Shown here: positions 54,931 to 63,090 of the stretch, piece by piece | How the letters are laid out: each line of letters opens with the position of its first letter | Numbering within the stretch: the stretch's first letter is position 1 | NCBI GenBank assembly: GCA_963760435.1 | Contig: CAVXDE010000022.1 | Coordinates: 62,001 to 126,000, forward strand | Origin: JAFAXD01 sp963760435 | Lineage (GTDB): Bacteria; Pseudomonadota; Alphaproteobacteria; Rhizobiales; Xanthobacteraceae | Direction: 5' to 3' | Length of the DNA: 64,000 nt | The notes under the pieces: model-generated | Database searches by the model: none | What the model was told of the DNA's origin: nothing | What the model saw: only the letters and a program-made list of their open reading frames with translations | Made by a program: the position numbers and the translations under genes

Positions 54931-55845
54931 ATGCAACGCAGGCCTCCTACCGGCAACATTCCGATTGAGCTTCTCCGTGCGGTTGTAGCAACCGTCGATC
55001 TAGGCAGCTTCTCAAAGGCGGCTCAGGCGTTGCGGCTCACGCAGCCCGCGATCAGCGCGCAAATGCGGCGGCTCAAGCAGCTCGTCGGTACCGAGGTATT
55101 CAGCAAGGCCGGATCGACCCTGGTCCTCACCGACCGCGGGGCGTTGATCGTGAAGTATGCCCGGCGGATCCTGGCCATGAACGACCAGATCCTGTCCCTG
55201 GGCGGGGGGCGTGTTCAGTGCATTCGGCTCGGGTTGCCGCTCGTGTTTTCGCCGGCAATCCTGTCCGACGTGTTGCGAATTGAGGGGGATGCCGAGGACG
55301 GGACGGAAATTCAGATCTTTTGCGATTGCTCGGACGAGCTCAAACGCCGATTGGCGGCCGGGTATCTCGACATCGCCTTCATCATCAGTCCATTAGATCC
55401 CCCGGCCCAAGTCGTGACCCAATGGACCGAACCCTGGGTGTGGGTCTGCGCGCCCGGCGTCTCGTTTTCGCCCGGCGAAACGATTCCGTTGATCGTGACG
55501 CCCACCGATCGGCACACGATCGAGGCGATTGAAAAAGCCGGGCGGCCTTACGTCATTCGCTTTGTTGCCCCTTCGGTCGACGCACGCATCGAGGCCATGC
55601 TGGCAGGCGTAGGGGTCATGACAATCGCCGAACGGCTCGTCACCAACCAAATGAAGATCGTGGGGCGTCACGAGCTTCCGCCGTTCCCGAAAACCGCGTC
55701 GGGCATCTATGTGCGAGAAGGACTCGAACCCGCTCGGTTCGCGCGGATCATCGATGCGTTCGTGCAAGCCTGTAGACCGCGCGAGGCGGCTGAGCCTTCA
55801 TCGGAGGATCGCCCGCGCGTCACACCGGTTCCCGAGCAAGTCTGA
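54931..55845 (+). CDS. LysR-type transcriptional regulator
   Basis: 304 aa from the ATG at 54931 (GGAG 7 nt before). The winged HTH is at about 10-70 (ELLRAVVATVDLGSFSKAAQALRLTQPAISAQMRRLKQLVGTEVF), with a substrate-binding domain at about 92-290. No divergent target gene lies beside it, so its regulon is unknown. The upstream gap is AT-rich (54840-54870), as expected of a promoter. Confidence 0.9.
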   Translation: MQRRPPTGNIPIELLRAVVATVDLGSFSKAAQALRLTQPAISAQMRRLKQLVGTEVFSKAGSTLVLTDRGALIVKYARRILAMNDQILSLGGGRVQCIRLGLPLVFSPAILSDVLRIEGDAEDGTEIQIFCDCSDELKRRLAAGYLDIAFIISPLDPPAQVVTQWTEPWVWVCAPGVSFSPGETIPLIVTPTDRHTIEAIEKAGRPYVIRFVAPSVDARIEAMLAGVGVMTIAERLVTNQMKIVGRHELPPFPKTASGIYVREGLEPARFARIIDAFVQACRPREAAEPSSEDRPRVTPVPEQV

Positions 55846-55848
55846 ACT

Positions 55849-56127
55849 CTATCGCGCCTGCTCGCCAGGCGCGGACGCATGGATTGCGAGCGCGTGGATG
55901 CCGCCGCGCAATTCGGTCGCGAGCACGTCGTTGATCAAGCGGTGCCGCTCAAGCCGGGACTTCCCTTCGAACGCTTGCGCCACAATATAAATGCGGAAGT
56001 GAGATTCGCCCCCCGGCCTGTGGCCAGCGTGTCCCTCGTGCTGAGCGCTCTCATCAAGCACGCGCAAGTCATCGGGCGCGAAGGCCTTGCTGAGCTTTTC
56101 GACAATCGTATCGGCGGTTCTCATCAT
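55849..56127 (-). CDS. BolA family protein
   Basis: 92 aa from the ATG at 56127 (another at 56124). The helix TADTIVEKLSKAFAPDDLRVLDESAQHEGHAGHRPGGESHFRIYIVAQAFEGKSRLERHRLINDVL is the BolA fold with the conserved His used in iron-sulfur sharing with monothiol glutaredoxins. It converges on the LysR gene with a 3-bp gap and is divergent from the J-domain gene. Confidence 0.93.
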   Translation of the reverse strand: MMRTADTIVEKLSKAFAPDDLRVLDESAQHEGHAGHRPGGESHFRIYIVAQAFEGKSRLERHRLINDVLATELRGGIHALAIHASAPGEQAR

Positions 56128-56313
56128 GATCTTTAGATAGGACAGGGCGCGTTCCGGAGAAAGCCTGCCGTGCATATGATGCAGGTTGGACACGGGTTTG
56201 CAAAAACGACGTGCGCAAAACGAAGATCGTTCGCCGGTGCAGAAACTGCCTCAAAGAATTCCGCTTTTGTCAATATTGCGAGGACGCCGTCCAAGTTCGC
56301 ATAATGTATAGCC

Positions 56314-56922
56314 ATGAAATTCGACTCGCCCATTTATGACCGTATTCGCGTCAAACCGGACATGGACCGGCGCGTACGCGCGCAATGCCCGGGTTGCGAG
56401 TGGACGGGCTGTGCCAATGCGGCCACGCATCGCGCTCCCAAGGGCCGTGGCAAGGAACACGAGTACTGGCGCTTCTGCCTCGATCATGTGCGCGAGTACA
56501 ATCATTCCTATAATTTTTTTGCGGGCATGAGCGACGATGCGGTTGCTCGCTATCAGAAAGATGCAATCACCGGCCATCGGCCAACGTGGAAAATGGGGAC
56601 TGGCGGCCGCTCTGCGCGGGAACGGATGTCGGGTTTCGACGCAACCGATCCATTCGACGTTGGGCAGGAGTTCGGGGCCACGGGCCGCAAGCGCGCCGAG
56701 CAGCAGCGGGTCGAAACCCGCACCGTGCATAACGCGGCTCGCAAAGCCCTGCATGCACTGAGTTTGGAGGAAGATGCGAGCCGGGCGGAGATCAAGGCCC
56801 GCTTCAAGACGCTGGTGAAACGTCACCATCCCGACGCAAACGGCGGCAGCACCGCCTCCGAGGACAAGCTGCGGGAGATCATTGAAGCCTACAATTATCT
56901 GAAGTCTACGGGATTTTGCTGA
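56314..56922 (+). CDS. J-domain protein
   Basis: 202 aa. The N-terminal part has cysteines (RAQCPGCEWTGCANAATHRAP and FCLDHV) suggesting a zinc-binding module, and the C-terminal ~60 residues are a J domain with RHHPDANGG (HPD motif) and EIIEAYNYLK. It should stimulate DnaK ATPase in a specific setting. This fused form, beside bolA and before cobS, is typical of rhizobia. Confidence 0.88.
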   Translation: MKFDSPIYDRIRVKPDMDRRVRAQCPGCEWTGCANAATHRAPKGRGKEHEYWRFCLDHVREYNHSYNFFAGMSDDAVARYQKDAITGHRPTWKMGTGGRSARERMSGFDATDPFDVGQEFGATGRKRAEQQRVETRTVHNAARKALHALSLEEDASRAEIKARFKTLVKRHHPDANGGSTASEDKLREIIEAYNYLKSTGFC

Positions 56923-57189
56923 TTTGTAAGGCAAACGCGCCGGTCTTGACCTTGATCCCCGGCGGCTTCGACGCCATCTGGGAAGTCGTGCGCCGGAGCG
57001 GCGTGCAATCGCCGCAAGGCTGGGTTGCCTGCGTTAGCAGGCAGCGGCAAGTGCCTGAAATCGAGGCCGATTTTGCTATCCTCAGGCCTGCTTTCGCGGG
57101 CGCATATAGTTCTGCTAAGTTGACTTGTTCCGACCCGCTCCGCCAACACGATTCGCGCCTCGGACGGACTCCGAGGTTGTGGAGGATCC

Positions 57190-58176
57190 ATGACGACCGC
57201 AACTGAAGCCGTGGCCGGGCTGCCCGACATGAAGGTGTCGATTCGACAGGTCTTTGGAATCGACAGCGACATGGAGGTGCCGGCCTATTCGGAGGCCGAT
57301 GAGCACGTGCCGGACCTCGATCCCGATTACCGGTTCGACCGCGCCACGACCCTCGCCATCTTGGCTGGCTTCGCTCGCAATCGCCGGGTCATCGTCACCG
57401 GATATCATGGGACCGGCAAGTCCACGCATATCGAGCAGGTCGCAGCCAGGCTCAATTGGCCATGCGTGCGCGTCAACCTCGACAGTCATATCAGCCGTAT
57501 CGACCTGATCGGCAAGGACGCGATTGTCATCAGGGACAATCAGCAGGTGACCGAGTTCCGCGAGGGAATCCTGCCCTGGGCGCTCCAGCACAACATCGCC
57601 ATCTGCTTCGACGAATACGACGCCGGACGGCCGGACGTGATGTTCGTGATCCAGCGGGTGTTGGAGGCATCGGGCAAACTCACACTGCTCGACCAGAACA
57701 AAGTCATCCGGCCGCATCCGGCGTTCCGGCTGTTCGCGACCGCCAATACGGTCGGGCTCGGTGACACCACGGGGCTCTATCACGGCACGCAGCAGATCAA
57801 CCAAGGCCAGATGGACCGCTGGTCCATCGTGACGACGCTCAACTATCTGCCGCATGACAAGGAGGTTGAGATCGTGCTCGCCAAGGCGAAGCACTATCGT
57901 TCCGACCAGGGCCGCGACATCGTCAACAAGATGGTGCGAGTTGCCGATCTCACGCGCAATGCCTTCATGAATGGAGATCTATCGACAGTGATGAGTCCGC
58001 GCACTGTCATCACCTGGGCGGAAAATGCCGACATCTTCAAGGATGTCGGCTTTGCTTTCCGCGTCACGTTCGTGAACAAATGCGACGAGCTCGAGCGCCC
58101 GATCGTCGCTGAGTTCTATCAGCGCTGTTTCGGTCAGGAACTTCCGGAGAGTTCGGTCAACGTTGCGCTGAGCTGA
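57190..58176 (+). CDS. cobS: Cobaltochelatase subunit CobS
   Basis: 328 aa, an AAA+ ATPase: Walker A GYHGTGKST (about 71-79), Walker B ICFDEYD, and sensor ATANTVGLGD. The opening VRQVFGIDSDMEVPAYSEADEHVPDLDPDY-like segment is CobS-specific. With CobT and CobN it inserts cobalt into hydrogenobyrinic acid diamide in aerobic B12 synthesis; cobN is not in the window. Confidence 0.96.
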   Translation: MTTATEAVAGLPDMKVSIRQVFGIDSDMEVPAYSEADEHVPDLDPDYRFDRATTLAILAGFARNRRVIVTGYHGTGKSTHIEQVAARLNWPCVRVNLDSHISRIDLIGKDAIVIRDNQQVTEFREGILPWALQHNIAICFDEYDAGRPDVMFVIQRVLEASGKLTLLDQNKVIRPHPAFRLFATANTVGLGDTTGLYHGTQQINQGQMDRWSIVTTLNYLPHDKEVEIVLAKAKHYRSDQGRDIVNKMVRVADLTRNAFMNGDLSTVMSPRTVITWAENADIFKDVGFAFRVTFVNKCDELERPIVAEFYQRCFGQELPESSVNVALS

Positions 58177-58206
58177 GGGGCGTCACGCGCGGCGTGAGAT
58201 TGTTCC

Positions 58207-60099
58207 ATGTCTTCCAACATCAAGCCGAAAACGCCAGCCAAGGAAGCACCGACTGAACCGTTCAAACGCGCGGTGACGAGCTGCTTGCGGGCCATCGCGC
58301 GACATCCGGATGTGGAAGTCGCCTTTGCGGCGGAACGACCCGGCCTTGCCGGCGGCAAGGCACGGCTGCCCGAGCCGCCGCGTCGCCTGTCGCGTGAAGA
58401 TGCAGCGATTGTGCGTGGCCACGCCGATTCGATCGCGCTGCGTCTTGCCTGCCACGATGCAGCTGTCCATCGCAAGCTGATGCCGGGAGGACAACAGGCG
58501 CGCGCGGTCTTTGAGGCCGTCGAGCAAGCCCGCGTAGAGGCGATTGGTGCACGGCGCATGCATGGTGTCGCGCAGAATCTCACCGCGATGCTCAACGACA
58601 AATTTCATCGCGGCAAATTCGATGAGGTCACCGACCGGGCCGACGCTCCACTCGAGGAGGCCGTCGCCCTGATGGTGCGCGAACGGCTGACCGGCCAGGC
58701 TCCGCCCCCCGCCGCCAAGCGGCTCGTCGATCTCTGGCGTCCATTTGTTGAAGAGCGTGCCGGCCGTGCGCTCGATCGGCTGGAGCGGCTGGTCGAGCAG
58801 CAGCGCCGCTTCGGCGATGTGGTGCACGATCTCCTCGACTCGCTCGACATGGGCGATGAACGCGCGCGCGATGATGAGGAAAGCGAAGACGACGAAGGCG
58901 AAAACGGCAGCGAAGATCAGCAAGGTCAGGACGGCGAAGCGGCGGAGTCGGATGACGCCGAGCGCATGAGCGCGGAGGACGCGAGAGCGTCCGCGGAGGA
59001 TCGGCCCGACACCGCCGAAGAGGCGATGGATGCCCCGGCCACTGACATGCCCGACGATGCCGAAATGGGCGACGACGAGAACTCGGCTGAGCCCTGGCGG
59101 CCGCGCCAGCACGGCATGAACGAGCCGCGTGGACCGGACTACAAGCCGTTCACGCCGCGCTTCGACGAGAGCGTTGGGGCCGAGGACCTCTGTGATCCGG
59201 AGGAGCTCGACCGCCTGCGCGGATATCTGGATAAGCAGCTGGCACATCTGCAGGGCGTCGTGTCGCGTCTCGCCAATCGACTGCAGCGACGGCTGATGGC
59301 GCAGCAGAACCGATCCTGGGAGTTCGACCTTGAGGAGGGTGTGCTCGATCCGGCACGGCTATCGCGCGTGGTCGTTGACCCGCTGCACCCGCTGTCATTC
59401 AAATGGGAGAAGGACACCACCTTCCGCGACACGGTCGTTACGCTGCTGCTGGACAACTCCGGTTCCATGCGTGGACGCCCCATCACGGTGGCGGCCACGT
59501 GCGCCGATATTCTGGCGCGCACGCTGGAACGCTGCGGGGTCAAGGTCGAAATTCTGGGGTTCACCACGCGCGCCTGGAAGGGCGGTCAATCACGCGAGTC
59601 CTGGCTCGCCGCCGGGAAGCCACCCAATCCCGGGCGGCTGAATGATTTGCGGCATATCATCTACAAATCCGCCGATGCTCCCTGGCGGCGCGCGCGCAAG
59701 AATCTCGGTTTGATGATGCGCGAGGGCTTGCTCAAGGAGAACATCGACGGCGAGGCACTCGATTGGGCGCACAAGCGTCTGCTCGCGCGCTCGGAGCAGC
59801 GCAAGATCCTGATGATGATCTCCGATGGCGCTCCAGTTGATGACTCCACCTTATCGGTCAACCCCGGCAACTATCTGGAACGGCATCTGCGCTGGGTGAT
59901 CGAGGAGATCGAGCAGCGCTCTCCGGTCGAGTTGATTGCGATCGGTATCGGCCACGACGTCACGCGCTACTATCGGCGCGCGGTGACTATCGTGGACGCG
60001 GAGGAACTCGGCGGCGTCATGACCGAGAAGCTCGCCGAATTGTTTGATGAGCAGGCAGCTCCCCCGCGCCGGCGGCCCGTGCGAAGGCTGCACGCTTGA
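58207..60099 (+). CDS. cobT: Cobaltochelatase subunit CobT
   Basis: 630 aa. An N-terminal helical region, a long acidic low-complexity segment (about 215-300, rich in Asp/Glu) and a C-terminal VWA domain with the MIDAS-type LLDNSGSMRG and SDGAPVDDSTL words, the standard CobT layout. It starts 30 bp after cobS. Its stop overlaps the next TTG start by 4 bp (TTGA). Confidence 0.96.
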   Translation: MSSNIKPKTPAKEAPTEPFKRAVTSCLRAIARHPDVEVAFAAERPGLAGGKARLPEPPRRLSREDAAIVRGHADSIALRLACHDAAVHRKLMPGGQQARAVFEAVEQARVEAIGARRMHGVAQNLTAMLNDKFHRGKFDEVTDRADAPLEEAVALMVRERLTGQAPPPAAKRLVDLWRPFVEERAGRALDRLERLVEQQRRFGDVVHDLLDSLDMGDERARDDEESEDDEGENGSEDQQGQDGEAAESDDAERMSAEDARASAEDRPDTAEEAMDAPATDMPDDAEMGDDENSAEPWRPRQHGMNEPRGPDYKPFTPRFDESVGAEDLCDPEELDRLRGYLDKQLAHLQGVVSRLANRLQRRLMAQQNRSWEFDLEEGVLDPARLSRVVVDPLHPLSFKWEKDTTFRDTVVTLLLDNSGSMRGRPITVAATCADILARTLERCGVKVEILGFTTRAWKGGQSRESWLAAGKPPNPGRLNDLRHIIYKSADAPWRRARKNLGLMMREGLLKENIDGEALDWAHKRLLARSEQRKILMMISDGAPVDDSTLSVNPGNYLERHLRWVIEEIEQRSPVELIAIGIGHDVTRYYRRAVTIVDAEELGGVMTEKLAELFDEQAAPPRRRPVRRLHA

Positions 60100-61127
60100 G
60101 TTTGCTCGCGCGGACAGCTCTCGCGATTGCGAGTGCGCTCCTAGCTGTGCTGTTGCTGCTGCCGGCGCTTGCCCAGACCGATCGGCCGACCGACAACGGT
60201 CCCGTTCGCATTCAAATCAAGGCGGAGCCGATCGATGCTTTTCAACCCGGCGAACGGGGCCGCGTTCGCTTCGGGCCGCTCGAGTTCCGGGGGGGATTGC
60301 AGCTAACGTCATCCTACAAAGCTTTTGGCGGCCTCTCTGCCTTGCGGTTGTTTGCGGACGGCGCAAATTTCATCTCCCTGAGCGACAAGGGACGTTGGCT
60401 TAAGGGGCGTATCGCTTATGCCAACGGTCGCCCGATTGGCATTGATGATGCGGAGATGGCGCCGATCCTCGGGCCGGACGGCCGTCCACTCGCCGCGCGT
60501 GGTTGGTACGACACCGAGTCGATCGCTATCGATGGCGACACGCTCTATGTGGGCATCGAACGCGTCAATCGGATTGTGCGGCTCGACTACGGGCGTTCCG
60601 GTTTGCTGGCGCGCGGTCAGTCGATCGCGGTTCCGGCCGGCATCGGCAGCCTGCCGAATAATCGTGGGCTTGAGTGTCTCGAATTTATTCCGCGATCGAT
60701 GCCAGGCGGAGGCACGCTTGTTGCGATCTCGGAGCGAGGCCTCGACAGTGCCGGAAACATTCGTGGTTTTCTGATCGGGGGCAAAACACCTGGCGAGTTC
60801 AGCGTCGCGCGCCACAACGACTTCGATATCAGTGATTGCGCGGTTTTACCGGATCGCAATCTCATATTGTTGGAGCGCCGCTTCAGTTGGAGCACCGGGA
60901 TAGCGATGCGTCTCCGGCGCATACCACTTCAGACACTTGCCCCCGGCGCAGTGGTCGACGGCGAAGAGATACTGACGGCCGATATGGGGTATCAGATCGA
61001 CAATATGGAGGGATTGAGCGTTCACCGCAGCAGCGCCGGGGAGGTCCTGCTCACCATGGTCTCAGACGACAATTTCTCGCTGCTGCAGCGCACGATCCTG
61101 CTGCAGTTCGCCCTGATCGGAGAGTAG
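60096..61127 (+). CDS. Esterase-like activity of phytase family protein
   Basis: 343 aa from a TTG overlapping the cobT stop. A signal peptide (LARTALAIASALLAVLLLLPALAQ) directs it to the periplasm. The body has beta-propeller-like words (FGGLSALRLFADGANFISLSDKGRW, NNRGLECLEF, DNMEGLSVHR) of the phytase-esterase-like family, seen next to cobT in many rhizobia. Substrate unknown. Confidence 0.86.
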   Translation: MSLLARTALAIASALLAVLLLLPALAQTDRPTDNGPVRIQIKAEPIDAFQPGERGRVRFGPLEFRGGLQLTSSYKAFGGLSALRLFADGANFISLSDKGRWLKGRIAYANGRPIGIDDAEMAPILGPDGRPLAARGWYDTESIAIDGDTLYVGIERVNRIVRLDYGRSGLLARGQSIAVPAGIGSLPNNRGLECLEFIPRSMPGGGTLVAISERGLDSAGNIRGFLIGGKTPGEFSVARHNDFDISDCAVLPDRNLILLERRFSWSTGIAMRLRRIPLQTLAPGAVVDGEEILTADMGYQIDNMEGLSVHRSSAGEVLLTMVSDDNFSLLQRTILLQFALIGE

Positions 61128-61139
61128 CCCCGCAATGAG

Positions 61140-61430
61140 CTAGGCCGCCTCGGCCCGCTTCTTCACCAGCTGCCGCTTGATATCCAATGCCTTGCTCGAA
61201 AGCTCGTCATCCTTCGCTTTCAGCAGGAAAGCGTCGAGCCCGCCACGATGGTCAACCGACTTGATGGCATTGGCCGATACCCGCAGCTTCACCGACCGCC
61301 CCAGCGCCTCGGAAATCATCGTGACGTTGAACAGGTTGGGCAGAAACCGACGTTTCGTCTTTATGTTGGAGTGACTGACGCGGTGGCCGACTTGCGCACC
61401 CTTGCCCGTCAATTCGCACCGCCGCGACAT
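61140..61430 (-). CDS. rpmB: 50S ribosomal protein L28
   Basis: 96 aa from the ATG at 61430. It begins SRRCELTGKGAQVGHRVSHSNIKTKRRFLPNL and has VSANAIKSVDHRGGLDAFL, the alphaproteobacterial L28 signature. The 5' leader lies toward the divergent DUF3108 gene. Confidence 0.97.
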   Translation of the reverse strand: MSRRCELTGKGAQVGHRVSHSNIKTKRRFLPNLFNVTMISEALGRSVKLRVSANAIKSVDHRGGLDAFLLKAKDDELSSKALDIKRQLVKKRAEAA

Positions 61431-61636
61431 GGCAAACCTCTTGTCAACAGACCCTGGCCCGCGCCGAGCGGGGCCAAATGAGTATCGGGATTTATTGGAC
61501 CGGGGACGTATAGAGACCGGGGCCGCCAGCGTCAAGAAGAGAGGAAATCGGGGCCATCCTAATGTCCTCGTTGGGCGATGCCACGTCCGCCGACGGCTAT
61601 CACACAAAGGACTTAATCGGCCCCGAGACAGGCCCA

Positions 61637-62467
61637 ATGCCGTCCATTCGCAGTGCGCTGTTGTCGGCCGCGCTTGCGCTGGCGCCTCAATTCGCCTGCG
61701 CGCAGGCGAAGCTCGACGCGCATTTCGTTGTCACTTTTGCCGGAGTGACCATCGGCAAAGGCAACTGGGTCATCGAAATCACCGACGACCAGTATACGGC
61801 CGCCGCGAGCGGGGCCACCACCGGTCTACTGCGCATATTCTCGACGGGGGCAGGCACAAGTGCGGTGCGGGGCGCCATCGTGCACGGGCGCCTGGCGCCG
61901 GGAAACTATGCGGCGACGATCACCCAGGACGGCGAAACCGACACCCTGCGCATGCTGATCGCCGGCGGCAACGTCAAGGAGTTCTCGATTGTGCCTCAAC
62001 CGCCGCCGCCCGGACCGGACCGAATTCCGGTGACCGAGGCGCACCTGCGTGGGGTGACGGATCCGATGAGCGCGTCGCTCCTGCGCATGCCCGGAAATGC
62101 CGATCCGATCAGCCCGCAAGCGTGCGGGCGCACGGTCTCGATCTTCGATGGCCGCATGCGGTACGACCTGCAGTTGGCCTATAAGCGCATGGAACGGGTG
62201 AAGCTGGACAAGAGCTATGAAGGACCCGTGGTGGTGTGCGCGATCTATTTCCGCCCGATCGCCGGTTATCGTCCCGAGCGCGCCGCGCTTAAATACCTGA
62301 TAGCGCAACGCGATATGGAAGTGGCGTTGGCCCCCATCGGGGGAACGCGCGTGCTCGTGCCGTTTTGGTTCAAGCTGCCGACTCCACTCGGGACCGGCGT
62401 GCTGCAGGCGACTCAATTCATTGCCAGTCAGCAGCCCAATGTCACGCCGACCAAGCTCGGTCAGTAA
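61637..62467 (+). CDS. DUF3108 domain protein, exported
   Basis: 276 aa from the ATG at 61637. A signal peptide (RSALLSAALALAPQFACAQA) precedes a beta-rich domain starting KLDAHFVVTFAGVTIGKGNWVIEI, typical of DUF3108 periplasmic proteins of unknown role. The C-terminal VLVPFWFKLPTPLGTGVLQATQF matches the family end. Near rpmB, its usual neighbour in rhizobia. Confidence 0.88.
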   Translation: MPSIRSALLSAALALAPQFACAQAKLDAHFVVTFAGVTIGKGNWVIEITDDQYTAAASGATTGLLRIFSTGAGTSAVRGAIVHGRLAPGNYAATITQDGETDTLRMLIAGGNVKEFSIVPQPPPPGPDRIPVTEAHLRGVTDPMSASLLRMPGNADPISPQACGRTVSIFDGRMRYDLQLAYKRMERVKLDKSYEGPVVVCAIYFRPIAGYRPERAALKYLIAQRDMEVALAPIGGTRVLVPFWFKLPTPLGTGVLQATQFIASQQPNVTPTKLGQ

Positions 62468-62628
62468 GCAGGACACAAATTTCGGCGGGAATCGCAGGTG
62501 ACGTATTGACTCCGCTTCCAGCTCGTGGAGTCGCACCGGCGCGCTGAACATTGCCTGTACGAAAGCGCGTTGGGACCGAGAATACACTGCATTTAGCGTG
62601 AGAGATCGTAGATGTCCGCCACATGTGG

Positions 62629-62691
62629 CCGTGAACGAATGAGTACGAGCAGGAGTCAGCGATTCGGGCGCGATTCGTTCGAGACTCGTTC
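62629..62691. repeat. Palindromic element, copy A
   Basis: GTGAACGAAT (62631-62640), 18 nt later GCGATTCG, then CGCGATTCGTTCGA and CTCGTTC. The last 33 bp match copy B except at four positions. The motif words GATTCG and CGAAT/ATTCG are self-complementary and should fold. Confidence 0.7.
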
Positions 62692-62921
62692 TAAAAACCA
62701 GAACATTCAGGTTTTGCGGCGTTTATTTGCCTGTCGCGTGCTCGTGCGATCGTGCTGCTTGCATCGCGGGGTTCTGGTTTCCCGTCCGAGTTCGGGCTAA
62801 CGACAAAACTTGGCTCGGGGGAAACCCGCGCGCATTAAGGATTGATCATGTTTTTTCACCTCGCAGGATCCACCTTGCCCCCTTATGTTGTGGTGTTGGC
62901 GCTCGGAGACGCGAGCTGTCG

Positions 62922-62987
62922 CCGTGAACGAATCCGGACAGAACATAGGTCCGCGATTCGAACGCGATTCGTTCGAAGCTCGTTCAC
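62922..62987. repeat. Palindromic element, copy B
   Basis: GTGAACGAAT (62924-62933), 19 nt later GCGATTCG, then CGCGATTCGTTCGA and CTCGTTCAC. Outer arms GTGAACGA and TCGTTCAC (62980-62987) are perfect complements, so the copy can form a full hairpin. It ends about 100 bp before the helicase start. Confidence 0.7.
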
Positions 62988-63090
62988 AACGTTAATGCGC
63001 GGATGATCCACGATCCCCGAGTATCACCACTGTAAGCTCATCGGGCACTGCGGGCTTGCCCATCAGCCGGCAACCGCGCCAGGACATTGA

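Larger units (their letters stand above)
62468..63090. other. Intergenic region carrying a duplicated palindromic element
   Basis: About 620 bp without a convincing gene. Its main content is the two copies of the repeat listed separately (62629-62691 and 62922-62987), plus presumably the helicase promoter. Confidence 0.55.
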
